Below are positions 6,645-12,841 of a stretch of 12,841 nucleotides of DNA, piece after piece. Each line of letters begins with the position of its first letter. Within the stretch, counting starts at the first letter, position 1. The notes under the pieces were generated by a model. That model searched no databases. It saw only the letters and a program-made list of their open reading frames with translations, and was not told where the DNA came from. The stretch is from assembly GCF_020742175.1 (NCBI RefSeq), contig NZ_DYXM01000230.1, forward strand, positions 1 through 12,841, written 5' to 3'. The DNA is from Dietzia timorensis (lineage in GTDB: Bacteria; Actinomycetota; Actinomycetes; Mycobacteriales; Mycobacteriaceae). Position numbers and translations under genes: made by a program.

Positions 6645-7429
6645 TGACCGCTACAGCTGAGAATCCAACCACCCAGTCTTCCTCGGACACCAACGCACCC
6701 GTGCCCGAGGGTTCGACGATGATCACGCTGCGGATCATGCGTTTCAACCCGGAGGACGAAACGAAGAACGGTTGGCAGGAGTTCTCGGTGCCGGCGCTGC
6801 CGACCGACCGCCTGCTCAACCTCCTCCTCTACACCAAGAACTACCTCGATGGTTCTCTCGCCTTCCGCCGCTCCTGCGCCCACGGCGTGTGCGGTTCGGA
6901 CGCGATGCGCGTCAACGGCGTCAACCGCCTCGCCTGCAAGGTGCTGATGAAGGACATGCTGCCCAAGGACGGCTCCTCCATCACGATCACGGTTGAGCCG
7001 ATCCGTGGCCTGCCGGTCGAGAAGGACCTCTATGTCGACATGGAGCCGTTCTTCAAGGCCTACCGCGACATCAAGCCGTACCTCATCACGAGTGGCAACC
7101 AGCCGACGAGCGAGCACATCCAGTCGGCGACCGACCGTGCGCGCTTCGACGACACCACCAAGTGCATCCTCTGCGCCTGCTGCACGACCAGCTGCCCGGT
7201 GTTCTGGAACGACGGCTCGTACTTCGGTCCCGCGGCGATCGTCAACGCGCACCGCTTCATCTTCGACTCCCGTGACGAAGGTGCTGCGGAGCGCCTCGAG
7301 ATCCTCAACGACGCCGAGGGTGTGTGGCGCTGCCGCACGACCTTCAACTGCACCGATTCCTGCCCGCGTGGCATCCAGGTGACCCAGGCGATCCAGGAAG
7401 TCAAGCGCGCACTGCTGTTCGCACGGTAG
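6644..7429 (+). CDS. sdhB: Succinate dehydrogenase iron-sulfur subunit SdhB
   Basis: A 261-residue subunit carrying three iron-sulfur clusters between SdhA and the membrane quinone site. Cys78, Cys83 and Cys98 with Asp86 nearby (CAHGVCGSDAMRVNG, then LAC) fit the N-terminal [2Fe-2S] domain. Cys174, Cys177, Cys180 and Cys184 (CILCACCTTSC), with Cys230, Cys236 and Cys240 (CRTTFNCTDSC), supply the [4Fe-4S] and [3Fe-4S] clusters. The Asp in place of a fourth cysteine in the first cluster also occurs in other actinobacterial and E. coli-type proteins. The ATG overlaps the sdhA stop by one base, so the two are translationally coupled. A hairpin follows about 50 nt downstream. Confidence 0.97.
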   Translation: MTATAENPTTQSSSDTNAPVPEGSTMITLRIMRFNPEDETKNGWQEFSVPALPTDRLLNLLLYTKNYLDGSLAFRRSCAHGVCGSDAMRVNGVNRLACKVLMKDMLPKDGSSITITVEPIRGLPVEKDLYVDMEPFFKAYRDIKPYLITSGNQPTSEHIQSATDRARFDDTTKCILCACCTTSCPVFWNDGSYFGPAAIVNAHRFIFDSRDEGAAERLEILNDAEGVWRCRTTFNCTDSCPRGIQVTQAIQEVKRALLFAR

Positions 7430-7480
7430 TCGCTGCTCCCCTTCGCCCGAATCCGCAATCGCGGTATGACGGCGGACATG

Positions 7481-7518
7481 CCCGCCCGCAATGGAGGATC
7501 CTCTCCGCTGCGGGCGGG
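7481..7518 (+). terminator. Terminator of the sdh operon
   Basis: CCCGCCCGCA (7481-7490) pairs perfectly with TGCGGGCGGG (7509-7518). The 18-nt loop contains the self-complementary GAGGATCCTC, which can extend the structure. The tail TTTCGCATTT follows. It sits 52 nt after the sdhB stop and closes the operon. Confidence 0.85.
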
Positions 7519-7564
7519 TTTCGCATTTCCGGCGGTCGCCTCCAGCGAGCACGCGTCCAGCGAC

Positions 7565-7577
7565 TAATATATTTGGA
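7565..7577 (+). promoter_or_regulatory. Candidate -10 box for a leaderless acyltransferase mRNA
   Basis: TAATAT at 7565-7570 lies 7 nt before the ATG at 7578, so transcription would begin at or next to the start codon. No Shine-Dalgarno precedes the ATG, which fits leaderless translation, common in actinobacteria. No convincing -35 is present. A direct repeat of CCAGCGA (7542-7548 and 7557-7563, 15 bp apart) overlaps the -35 region. Confidence 0.55.
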
Positions 7578-8246
7578 ATGCCATGCGTGACCGTCTTGAG
7601 AGGCGACGAGATCACCGACTACTCCGATGCCCGAGGTAATCGGATCATCGGGACGCCCGCCGTCGTCCAACCGCAGACCCAAGTGGTGTTCGGATCGGAC
7701 AATTGCACCGTGAGGTTCGGCGAGGACGTCAATTGGATGACCCACATCTACTTCAACGACTCCGGCGGCACCGTCGAGGTCGACGATGGCGCGCAGTGTA
7801 TCGGCCAGCTTGAACTCGGCCACGACTGCACCATACGTATCGGCAAGCGACTCAACGTGACCGGTATGTTCAGCGTGGTGACCGAGGACGGCTGCACGGT
7901 CGAGATCGGCGACAACTGCCTGTTCGCGGACAAGGCGACCATCCGGGCATACGACCATCACCCCATTTTCGATCTCGACACCAGGGAGCGGATCAACTTC
8001 GCCCGCGACGTGTCCATCGGCTCCGATGTCTGGCTCGGATACGGGGTCCAGCTCATGGGCGGCGCCCGTATCGGGCACGGTTCGGTGGTCGGAACGATGT
8101 CGATCGTCACCGCGTCGAAACCGATCGGCGACCACTGCCTCGCGGTGGGACAGCCGGCGACGGTCAAGCGCGAACGGATCGCGTGGGCCAAGAATGGGCG
8201 ACCTCCGGCGTCACACATGGATCCCGGCGCGCATACCGCTTGCTAG
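7578..8246 (+). CDS. Left-handed beta-helix (hexapeptide) acyltransferase
   Basis: A 222-residue protein with hexapeptide-repeat pattern from about 35 to 195, including TVRFGEDV, TIRIGKRL, TVEIGDNC, VSIGSDVWLGYGVQLMGG and ARIGHGSVVG. It ends with the typical GQPATVKRERIAW segment (191-203). The RAYDHHPIFD segment (123-132) places His127 or His128 as the likely catalytic base, as in the WcaF/maltose-acetyltransferase group. Such enzymes transfer acetyl or other acyl groups from CoA to sugars or polysaccharides; the substrate here cannot be told. ATG 7578 is chosen because the frame upstream crosses the sdh terminator and a -10 box sits 7 nt before it; GTG 7587 is an alternative. It stands alone between sdh and the carboxypeptidase, so a cell-envelope substrate is possible but only an inference. 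Confidence 0.82.
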   Translation: MPCVTVLRGDEITDYSDARGNRIIGTPAVVQPQTQVVFGSDNCTVRFGEDVNWMTHIYFNDSGGTVEVDDGAQCIGQLELGHDCTIRIGKRLNVTGMFSVVTEDGCTVEIGDNCLFADKATIRAYDHHPIFDLDTRERINFARDVSIGSDVWLGYGVQLMGGARIGHGSVVGTMSIVTASKPIGDHCLAVGQPATVKRERIAWAKNGRPPASHMDPGAHTAC

Positions 8247-8335
8247 AAATGCCCCACCCTGCGCCGACCGCGCTGTCTTCTCGGCATCTCACCCGTAGAA
8301 GCGGGGCCACTACCGCCGAGTCAGGTCCGAGGACT

Positions 8336-8348
8336 TAGGGTATTTCTC
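8336..8348 (+). promoter_or_regulatory. Candidate -10 box for the carboxypeptidase gene
   Basis: TAGGGT at 8336-8341 fits the actinobacterial TAnnnT -10 pattern and ends 7 nt before the ATG at 8349, the same spacing as at 7565-7570. The AGGG within it (8337-8340) could instead serve as a weak Shine-Dalgarno 8 nt from the start, so the two readings compete. The 102-nt gap 8247-8348 shows no other clear signal. Confidence 0.4.
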
Positions 8349-9860
8349 ATGCCGATTCGCCCCACGCTCCGAACCCACCGGGCAATTGCGCTCTCCGCCG
8401 TCATGGGGCTGGGGGTTGCCACAGCGCCTGTTCTCGCCGCACCGGGCGCCGTCTCGCCGGCGTATGCGCAGGATGTTGGCGCCGATCCGATGGCGGAGCA
8501 GACGATCCAGCCGGGAGTGGCCGGACTCGACCCGTCGGTCGACATCACGAAGGCGCCGGAACCGCAGCCGCTGCCGACCGAGCCGAACTTCCAGTACTTC
8601 TCCACCCCGCGCGACCTCACGGGGTGCCCGTACACCCAGACTCCGCCGCCCCCCGTCGACGAGTCGGAGGTGCCACAGCCGGGCCAGCGCGTCCCGGAGG
8701 CGCCGCCGATACCGGACGAGCCTGCCGGCGGCGAGAAGCTCGGTGGCTGCGAGCCGGTCACCGAGCAGGATTTCGTCGTTCCCCCGGATATCACGGCGTC
8801 GGGCTGGATCGTCGCCGATGCTGAATCGCGCAAGGTACTGGCCACCCAGGACCCACACGGCCGCTACCGGCCCGCGTCGATCATCAAGACGTTGCTCGCC
8901 CTCGTCGTCCTCGACCACCTCGATCTCGACAAGGTCGTCACACTCACCGAAGAAGATCTCGAGGGCGCCGAGGGCACGCTCGTCGGGCTTGGCGCGGGCG
9001 GCGAATACTCGCTGCGCACAATCTTCTCCGGGTTGCTGCTCATCTCGGGCAACGACGCCGCGTACGCGCTCGCCAACCAGCTCGGCGGCGAGGAGCGCAC
9101 GCTCGAGCTCATGCGCGAAAAGTGCGAGGAGATCGGCTGCACGGACACGAATCCGACATCCATTTCCGGGCTGGACAAGCCGGGAAACATGACCTCGGCC
9201 TACGACATGTCTCTGATGTTCTCCGCGGCGCTGAAGAACGACGTGTACCGCGACATCGTCACCACCGAGAGAATCGGCTTCCCCGGCTATCCCGCGGGAC
9301 CCGCGGCGGCGCCGCCGGACCCGGAGAACCCTCCGGTGGACGAACCCGGCGCGACCGACGACGCCGGAAACGTCGACAACGGCGACGGGAGCGTGACCAC
9401 CCCGGACGGGGATCTCGTACGCAAGGGCTTCGTCGTCTATAACGACAACCGCCTGCTTGAGGAATACCCGGGCACGATCGGCGGAAAAACCGGGTTCACC
9501 GACGACGCGCGTCAAACCTTCGTCGCCGGCGCCGAGCGCGATGGGCGCAAGCTCATCGTGGTCCTCATGGACGGCACGTCCACCCCTAAGACCAGTTTCG
9601 AGCAGGCGCAGGAGCTCCTCGACGCGGGCTTCGCCACCGACCCGGGCACCGACGGGGTCGGCGAACTTGTCGGCAGCTCCGACGATGCCGCGCGGGCAGC
9701 CGGAGCGCATGCCGACGGCACCCCCAAATCGCCCGGCTCCGACGACTCCGACGGGATACTTGCAACGATCTCCGACCGCGTCCCCGTCGTCGCGTGGTTC
9801 GGCATCGCCGCGCTACTCGCCGTGTGCCTTCTCTTCGTGCGCGCGGGGCGCAAGCGCTGA
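8349..9860 (+). CDS. D-alanyl-D-alanine carboxypeptidase (DacB1-like, S11)
   Basis: A 503-residue penicillin-binding protein that removes the terminal D-Ala from peptidoglycan pentapeptides outside the membrane. A signal peptide (basic MPIRPTLRTHR, hydrophobic core 12-30, AYA-QD cleavage near 40) is followed by a Pro/Glu-rich region (50-145) with Cys93 and Cys134. The catalytic domain has all three motifs: Ser177-Ile-Ile-Lys180, Ser233-Gly-Asn235 and Lys380-Thr-Gly382. A C-terminal membrane helix (about 479-498) before RAGRKR anchors it, in the manner of DacB1 (Rv3330), which in M. tuberculosis also lies downstream of sdh. Two unusual parts are the long N-terminal proline-rich region and a Pro/Gly/Asp-rich insertion at about 313-356 before the KTG motif. 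The next gene begins 31 nt later. Confidence 0.93.
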   Translation: MPIRPTLRTHRAIALSAVMGLGVATAPVLAAPGAVSPAYAQDVGADPMAEQTIQPGVAGLDPSVDITKAPEPQPLPTEPNFQYFSTPRDLTGCPYTQTPPPPVDESEVPQPGQRVPEAPPIPDEPAGGEKLGGCEPVTEQDFVVPPDITASGWIVADAESRKVLATQDPHGRYRPASIIKTLLALVVLDHLDLDKVVTLTEEDLEGAEGTLVGLGAGGEYSLRTIFSGLLLISGNDAAYALANQLGGEERTLELMREKCEEIGCTDTNPTSISGLDKPGNMTSAYDMSLMFSAALKNDVYRDIVTTERIGFPGYPAGPAAAPPDPENPPVDEPGATDDAGNVDNGDGSVTTPDGDLVRKGFVVYNDNRLLEEYPGTIGGKTGFTDDARQTFVAGAERDGRKLIVVLMDGTSTPKTSFEQAQELLDAGFATDPGTDGVGELVGSSDDAARAAGAHADGTPKSPGSDDSDGILATISDRVPVVAWFGIAALLAVCLLFVRAGRKR

Positions 9861-9891
9861 CCGCGGCACGCCCCTGGCACAATCGGTAGCC

Positions 9892-10821
9892 GTGACGATC
9901 ATCGCGGCAGCAGACGGTTCGGCCCTCGGCAATCCCGGCCCAGCGGGGTGGGGTTGGTACATCGACTCGGACAGGTGGGCGTGCGGCGGCTGGAAGCGCG
10001 GCACCAATAACCAGGGCGAGCTCGTCGCGGTGCTCGATCTCCTGCGCCAGACGCGCGGTCTCGGCGAGCCGTTGGAGATCCTCTGCGACTCGCAATACGT
10101 GATCAACTCGGTCACCAAGTGGATGCACGGCTGGAAGCGCAAGGGCTGGAAGAAGGCCGACGGCAAGCCGGTGCTCAACGTCGAGATCATGCGCGCGCTC
10201 GACGCGGAACTCGCCGCCGCGAAGTCAGCGGGCCGCGAGGTCACGTTCCGCTGGGTCAAAGGCCATGCGGGCCATGAGCTCAACGAGAAGGCCGACCGAC
10301 TCGCCAACGGCGCCGCGCAGAAATACTCAAAGTGCTCGTCCCCCGAAGGTGGGCCCGGGATCCCCGGCGCCTCCGCCTTCGCGGGCGAGGGCCCCGACCC
10401 TGCGGATGCGGCGCGGGATTCGGGTATGACGCCGGACGCCGCCCCTCCCCGCGCCGCCACGCCCTCGGGTTCCTCAGCACGCGGCGCCTCCGCCGGTGCC
10501 GACGCGCCGAGCCTGTTCGATCTACCCTCCGGCGAAGAGTCAGCGCCCGCCGCCGCCTCCCCAGCGGCCACGGTAGGTCCGGCGGCCGCGGACGCGGTGT
10601 CCTCGGTGCGGAAGGCTCGCGCGGCCTGGCATTCGGGCGGCGGGGAGCCGTTCCATGCCGAATTCCGAAAGATCGGTGAGCCCGCTCTGCACGGCGAAGA
10701 GGCACACGCATGGGCCGCGGGACGCTCATGTGTCATGGTTTCGCGCGAAGACGGCGCGCTCGAGGTGTGGGTTCTCGACGGCAAGAAATGGGAGCTCGCG
10801 ACGCTCGCCGCGGGCGCCTAA
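9892..10821 (+). CDS. rnhA: Ribonuclease HI with linker and extra C-terminal domain
   Basis: A 309-residue protein. GTG 9892 is chosen because the RNase H fold starts at once with TIIAAADGSALGNPGPAGWGW. Residues 1-145 are RNase HI, which cuts the RNA strand of RNA-DNA hybrids. The metal-binding residues Asp8, Glu43, Asp66 and Asp135 are present, with His125 and His128 in KGHAGHELNEKAD. Residues 148-235 are a Pro/Ala/Gly/Ser linker. Residues 236-309 form a second folded region (FHAEFRKIGEPALHGEE, then CVMVSREDGALEVWVLDGKKWEL) with some resemblance to DUF4440/NTF2-like domains. Bacterial RNase HI is usually about 155 residues, so half of this protein is extra. No Shine-Dalgarno is obvious; CACAAT at 9878-9883 could be a -10 for a leaderless message. 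It lies 31 nt after the carboxypeptidase. Confidence 0.88.
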   Translation: MTIIAAADGSALGNPGPAGWGWYIDSDRWACGGWKRGTNNQGELVAVLDLLRQTRGLGEPLEILCDSQYVINSVTKWMHGWKRKGWKKADGKPVLNVEIMRALDAELAAAKSAGREVTFRWVKGHAGHELNEKADRLANGAAQKYSKCSSPEGGPGIPGASAFAGEGPDPADAARDSGMTPDAAPPRAATPSGSSARGASAGADAPSLFDLPSGEESAPAAASPAATVGPAAADAVSSVRKARAAWHSGGGEPFHAEFRKIGEPALHGEEAHAWAAGRSCVMVSREDGALEVWVLDGKKWELATLAAGA

Positions 10822-10963
10822 GCCCTTCTCCATTTTTCGCCTTACATGTTGGCCCGGATCGCTATCCTGGATTTATTTATCACACTTGTGATAAATTTCT
10901 GGCGTTCGCCGATCGCTCCCTTACTTTCGGGTTCACGCCACTTCCGAAGACGAAAGCATCCCC
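10822..10963 (+). promoter_or_regulatory. tetR-MFS promoter region
   Basis: A 142-nt, relatively A+T-rich gap. TATCCT at 10863-10868 is a good -10 candidate, with a poor -35 around TTACAT (10842-10847). The predicted transcription start falls at the edge of the palindrome at 10875-10896. The tetR ATG has only a purine-rich stretch (GAAAG at 10953-10957) as ribosome site. A four-pair GGGC/GCCC stem (10812-10825) followed by ATTTTT could be a weak terminator for the RNase gene, but I do not rely on it. Confidence 0.5.
10875..10896. promoter_or_regulatory. 22-bp palindrome, likely TetR operator
   Basis: Arms ATTTATCACA and TGTGATAAAT of 10 bp each match perfectly around a CT centre. The A+T-rich arms stand out from their surroundings. 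The site lies 67 nt before the tetR start and directly after a candidate -10, where bound repressor would block transcription. TetR-family regulators bind such palindromes and usually repress their own operon. The arm order is TCACA then TGTGA, the reverse of the Crp/GlxR consensus. Confidence 0.75.
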
Positions 10964-11569
10964 ATGCCTGCCCGAGTCGACCCAGAAGAACGTCGAAAGC
11001 ACGTCGTCGACGCTGCCTTCCGATGCGTCGTCGCCGAAGGATTCGAAGGCGCATCGCTTCGCAAGGTCGCGGCGGAAGCAGGCCTTAATATCGGCTCGGT
11101 ACGACACTTTTTCCACGGCCACGGAGACCTGCTGGTCGCTGCCGCTACCGAGGCGGCCGATCGCATGGACTCCCGACTCGGCGCGATTTCGACCGAAGGT
11201 CTACGTCACGCGAATGATGCCGAAACAATCAAGAATCTTCGCTCACTGCTCGAGCAGGTGCTGCCCATGGACGCTGCACGCACGGACGAGGCGATTGTCG
11301 TCGTGGAGTTCGTCCTCGCCTCACGTTTGCATCCGAACTTGGCCGCGCTTTCGAGGAAGATGCACGACAGTCTCCACGCCGTTGTTGCCGATGCCTATAC
11401 GGCTGCCGCCGTTCCGGGGCCCAATCGCGCCGCGCGACAAACCACGGCGTTGATCGGAGGGCTGACGATGGACGCGATCACCCCGCACGGCAGTATCGGT
11501 GCAGCAGACATCGCCGACACTCTCCAGTCTCACCTCGCGCTGCTCGTCGGCCGCAGAGCAATGCCATGA
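10964..11569 (+). CDS. TetR-family transcriptional regulator
   Basis: A 201-residue DNA-binding repressor. Residues 8-54 form the TetR N-terminal domain with the helix-turn-helix at about 29-50 (GASLRKVAAEAGLNIGSVRHFF). The rest is an all-helical ligand and dimer domain, ending LQSHLALLVGRRAMP, with the general look of the BetI/TetR_C_6 group. The stop overlaps the MFS start as ATGA, so repressor and pump are made from one message. The palindrome upstream is its probable operator, making the pair autoregulated and induced by a ligand, perhaps a pump substrate. The ligand cannot be told from the sequence. Confidence 0.92.
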   Translation: MPARVDPEERRKHVVDAAFRCVVAEGFEGASLRKVAAEAGLNIGSVRHFFHGHGDLLVAAATEAADRMDSRLGAISTEGLRHANDAETIKNLRSLLEQVLPMDAARTDEAIVVVEFVLASRLHPNLAALSRKMHDSLHAVVADAYTAAAVPGPNRAARQTTALIGGLTMDAITPHGSIGAADIADTLQSHLALLVGRRAMP

Positions 11570-12741
11570 AAACGGGACCAGGCTGGCTGTTTGCACTGTT
11601 CTTCGCTGCATTCGTCGTCTATACCGACGACTATGTCATCGCCGGACTACTCCCGGAGATGGCCGCAGATCTCAATGTCACAACCGCCGGCGCCGGACAA
11701 CTGGTTACGGTGTTCTCCCTCACGGTCGCCGTGGCCGCTCCACTTGCCGCCGTGTTGTTCGCAAACGTCCCTCGCCGAAGATTGTTCACCGGCGCGCTCG
11801 TCGTTTTCGCGCTCGCGAATCTTTGCGCGGCCGCCACGCCGTCGTACACAGTTCTGCTGGTTCTACGGGTATTCGCCGCATTGGCCGCAGCAAGCATAAC
11901 CCCGGCCCTGTTCGCCTACGCAGCGGCGAATGCGCCTCCGGAACGAGTCGGGCGTTTTATCGCGGTCGTGGCGCTGGGAGTCACCGGCTCGATTGCCGCG
12001 GGCGTTCCCATCGGGACGTGGATCGGTGGGAGTGTCGGCTGGCGTGCGACGTTTGCAGCCATGGCGGTGACAGGACTGTGCGCACTGTTTACGCTGCTCG
12101 CCACACTTCCACGAGGCGGACTCGTGGAACCGGCGCCTACCCTCGGCGAGCAGCTCGGCACGCTCACCCGATTACCGATAGTCATGGGGCTGCTCGCGAA
12201 CGCCGCGCTGATGACGGGGTCGATGATGCTTCTCACCTACCTCGCGCCGTATCTCACCGAAACCACCACGGGAGGAGTCAGCGAGCGGGCCGTGAGTTTC
12301 GCCATCGCCGGTCTCGCGGGCATCGCGGGGATCTGGCTCGGCGGACTCGCCTCAGATCGGTGGGGACCGGATCGCACGCTCATCGTCGGGATCGGCGTCT
12401 TCTTTCTCACCATGCTCGTTCTCTGGGCATTGTGGTTCGCGCGCCCGGCGCCGCTTCCACTCGTGCTTACATTCACCGCGATATGGGGAGGAATGGCGTT
12501 CTGGAACTCGCCCGCGATCCAGGCACGCCTGCACGCGCTCGCAGGACCGGTGGCGCCACAGGCATTGGCACTGAACACTTCGGGTACGTACCTCGGCGTC
12601 GCCGCCGGTGGCGCAGCCGGCGGCATATTTCTCGGCACTGTGGGTGTCGGAGCGCTCCCACCGGTCGCCGCGGGATTCGGAGTGCTAGCGCTCGGACTCA
12701 TTGCCTTGGCCAGCCGGAGTGTGGCGCGTACCGCGAAATAG
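11566..12741 (+). CDS. MFS transporter, DHA1-type drug efflux
   Basis: A 391-residue inner-membrane protein with about 12 predicted helices, the size and shape of DHA1 drug:proton antiporters. Helix 1 carries Asp21-Asp22 before YVIAGLLPEMAADL, a pattern common in this family. The loop between helices 2 and 3 (LFANVPRRRLF, 64-74) is a reduced motif A lacking the usual Gly and Asp. VLRVFAALAAA (99-109) fits motif B with Arg101. GVTGSIAAGVPIGTWIGG (138-155) fits motif C, the antiporter signature. It is coupled to tetR by ATGA overlap and ends 4 nt before a hairpin. Efflux of a toxic compound or antibiotic is likely; the substrate is unknown. Confidence 0.9.
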   Translation: MKTGPGWLFALFFAAFVVYTDDYVIAGLLPEMAADLNVTTAGAGQLVTVFSLTVAVAAPLAAVLFANVPRRRLFTGALVVFALANLCAAATPSYTVLLVLRVFAALAAASITPALFAYAAANAPPERVGRFIAVVALGVTGSIAAGVPIGTWIGGSVGWRATFAAMAVTGLCALFTLLATLPRGGLVEPAPTLGEQLGTLTRLPIVMGLLANAALMTGSMMLLTYLAPYLTETTTGGVSERAVSFAIAGLAGIAGIWLGGLASDRWGPDRTLIVGIGVFFLTMLVLWALWFARPAPLPLVLTFTAIWGGMAFWNSPAIQARLHALAGPVAPQALALNTSGTYLGVAAGGAAGGIFLGTVGVGALPPVAAGFGVLALGLIALASRSVARTAK

Positions 12742-12745
12742 CAGA

Positions 12746-12778
12746 ACGGGCGCGCCCCGTGTCCGGTGGCGCGCCCGT
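12746..12778. terminator. Bidirectional terminator between convergent genes
   Basis: ACGGGCGCGCC (12746-12756) pairs perfectly with 12768-12778, giving 11 pairs around an 11-nt loop. ACTTTCT follows on the plus strand. It begins 4 nt after the MFS stop and 16 nt from the minus-strand stop, so it can serve both genes. Confidence 0.85.
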
Positions 12779-12794
12779 ACTTTCTGGGCCGCGC

Positions 12795-12841
12795 TTAGTT
12801 TCCCTTGGCTGCGACGAGGCCGAGGCGCTCGTATGTCTGCG
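12795..12841 (-). CDS. 3' end of a convergent gene (partial)
   Basis: On the minus strand a frame enters from the right edge and stops with TAA (complement of 12795-12797). The visible 14 residues end QTYERLGLVAAKGN. The convergent hairpin right after the stop supports this being a true gene end. The fragment is too short for a family call. Confidence 0.6.
   Translation of the reverse strand, partial: QTYERLGLVAAKGN

Noticed and set aside
8267..8286. Hairpin between the acyltransferase and the carboxypeptidase
   Set aside because: Only about five pairs with a long loop and no T-tract; not distinguishable from chance in high-GC DNA.
8310..9710. Long open frame antisense to the carboxypeptidase (466 codons)
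   Set aside because: A high-GC shadow; the plus-strand frame has signal peptide and all three catalytic motifs.
9813..10784. Open frame antisense to RNase HI
   Set aside because: Its composition is a by-product of the Pro/Ala-rich linker and RNase H coding; no recognisable domain.
10812..10836. Terminator after RNase HI
   Set aside because: Only four G-C pairs (GGGC/GCCC) overlapping the stop codon, followed by ATTTTT; too weak to call.
10875..10896. Crp/GlxR binding site
   Set aside because: The half-sites read TCACA then TGTGA around a 2-nt centre; the Crp consensus is TGTGA, six bases, TCACA. The neighbouring TetR explains the palindrome better.

Overview
This is a high-GC actinobacterial window, most probably from a mycolic-acid bacterium (Mycobacteriales) other than Corynebacterium. 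The pointers are a four-subunit sdhCDAB cluster close to the mycobacterial Rv3316-Rv3319 type (as I recall it, Corynebacterium has a three-gene sdhCAB), an EspC-like type VII secretion (ESX) protein, a DacB1-like carboxypeptidase downstream, and starts that look leaderless. The genus cannot be fixed from the sequence alone.

Layout. Positions 1-200 hold an unresolved left edge. Positions 201-2350 are a tight three-gene unit: an EspC/DUF2580-like protein, an NlpC/P60 peptidase with a hydrophobic helical N-terminal region and no signal peptide, and a protein that looks like two YbaB-type repeats. The first two genes overlap by ATGA and the third starts 3 nt later. A 410-residue actinobacterial conserved protein (2402-3634), visibly an internal duplication, ends at a strong hairpin. 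A 240-nt leader then precedes sdhC-sdhD-sdhA-sdhB (3949-7429), which is closed by a second hairpin.

Positions 7578-10821 carry a left-handed beta-helix acyltransferase, a secreted and membrane-anchored D,D-carboxypeptidase, and an RNase HI with a long linker and an extra C-terminal domain. All three are on the plus strand and lack strong Shine-Dalgarno sites. Positions 10964-12741 are a tetR-MFS efflux pair with an ATGA overlap, preceded by a 22-bp palindrome that should be the TetR operator. A hairpin at 12746-12778 separates it from a gene converging on the minus strand, of which only the last 14 codons are in the window.

How the parts work together. The sdh block feeds electrons from succinate to the quinone pool. 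The first three genes look like a secreted-hydrolase module: the EspC-like protein may be co-secreted with, or guide, the NlpC/P60 peptidase, and the YbaB-like protein may act in the cytoplasm as an EspL-like chaperone. This is the least ordinary part of the window. The carboxypeptidase trims peptidoglycan stem peptides, so both ends of the central block touch the cell wall. The tetR-MFS pair is a self-contained efflux cassette. No tRNA, rRNA, CRISPR, transposase or attachment site was seen.
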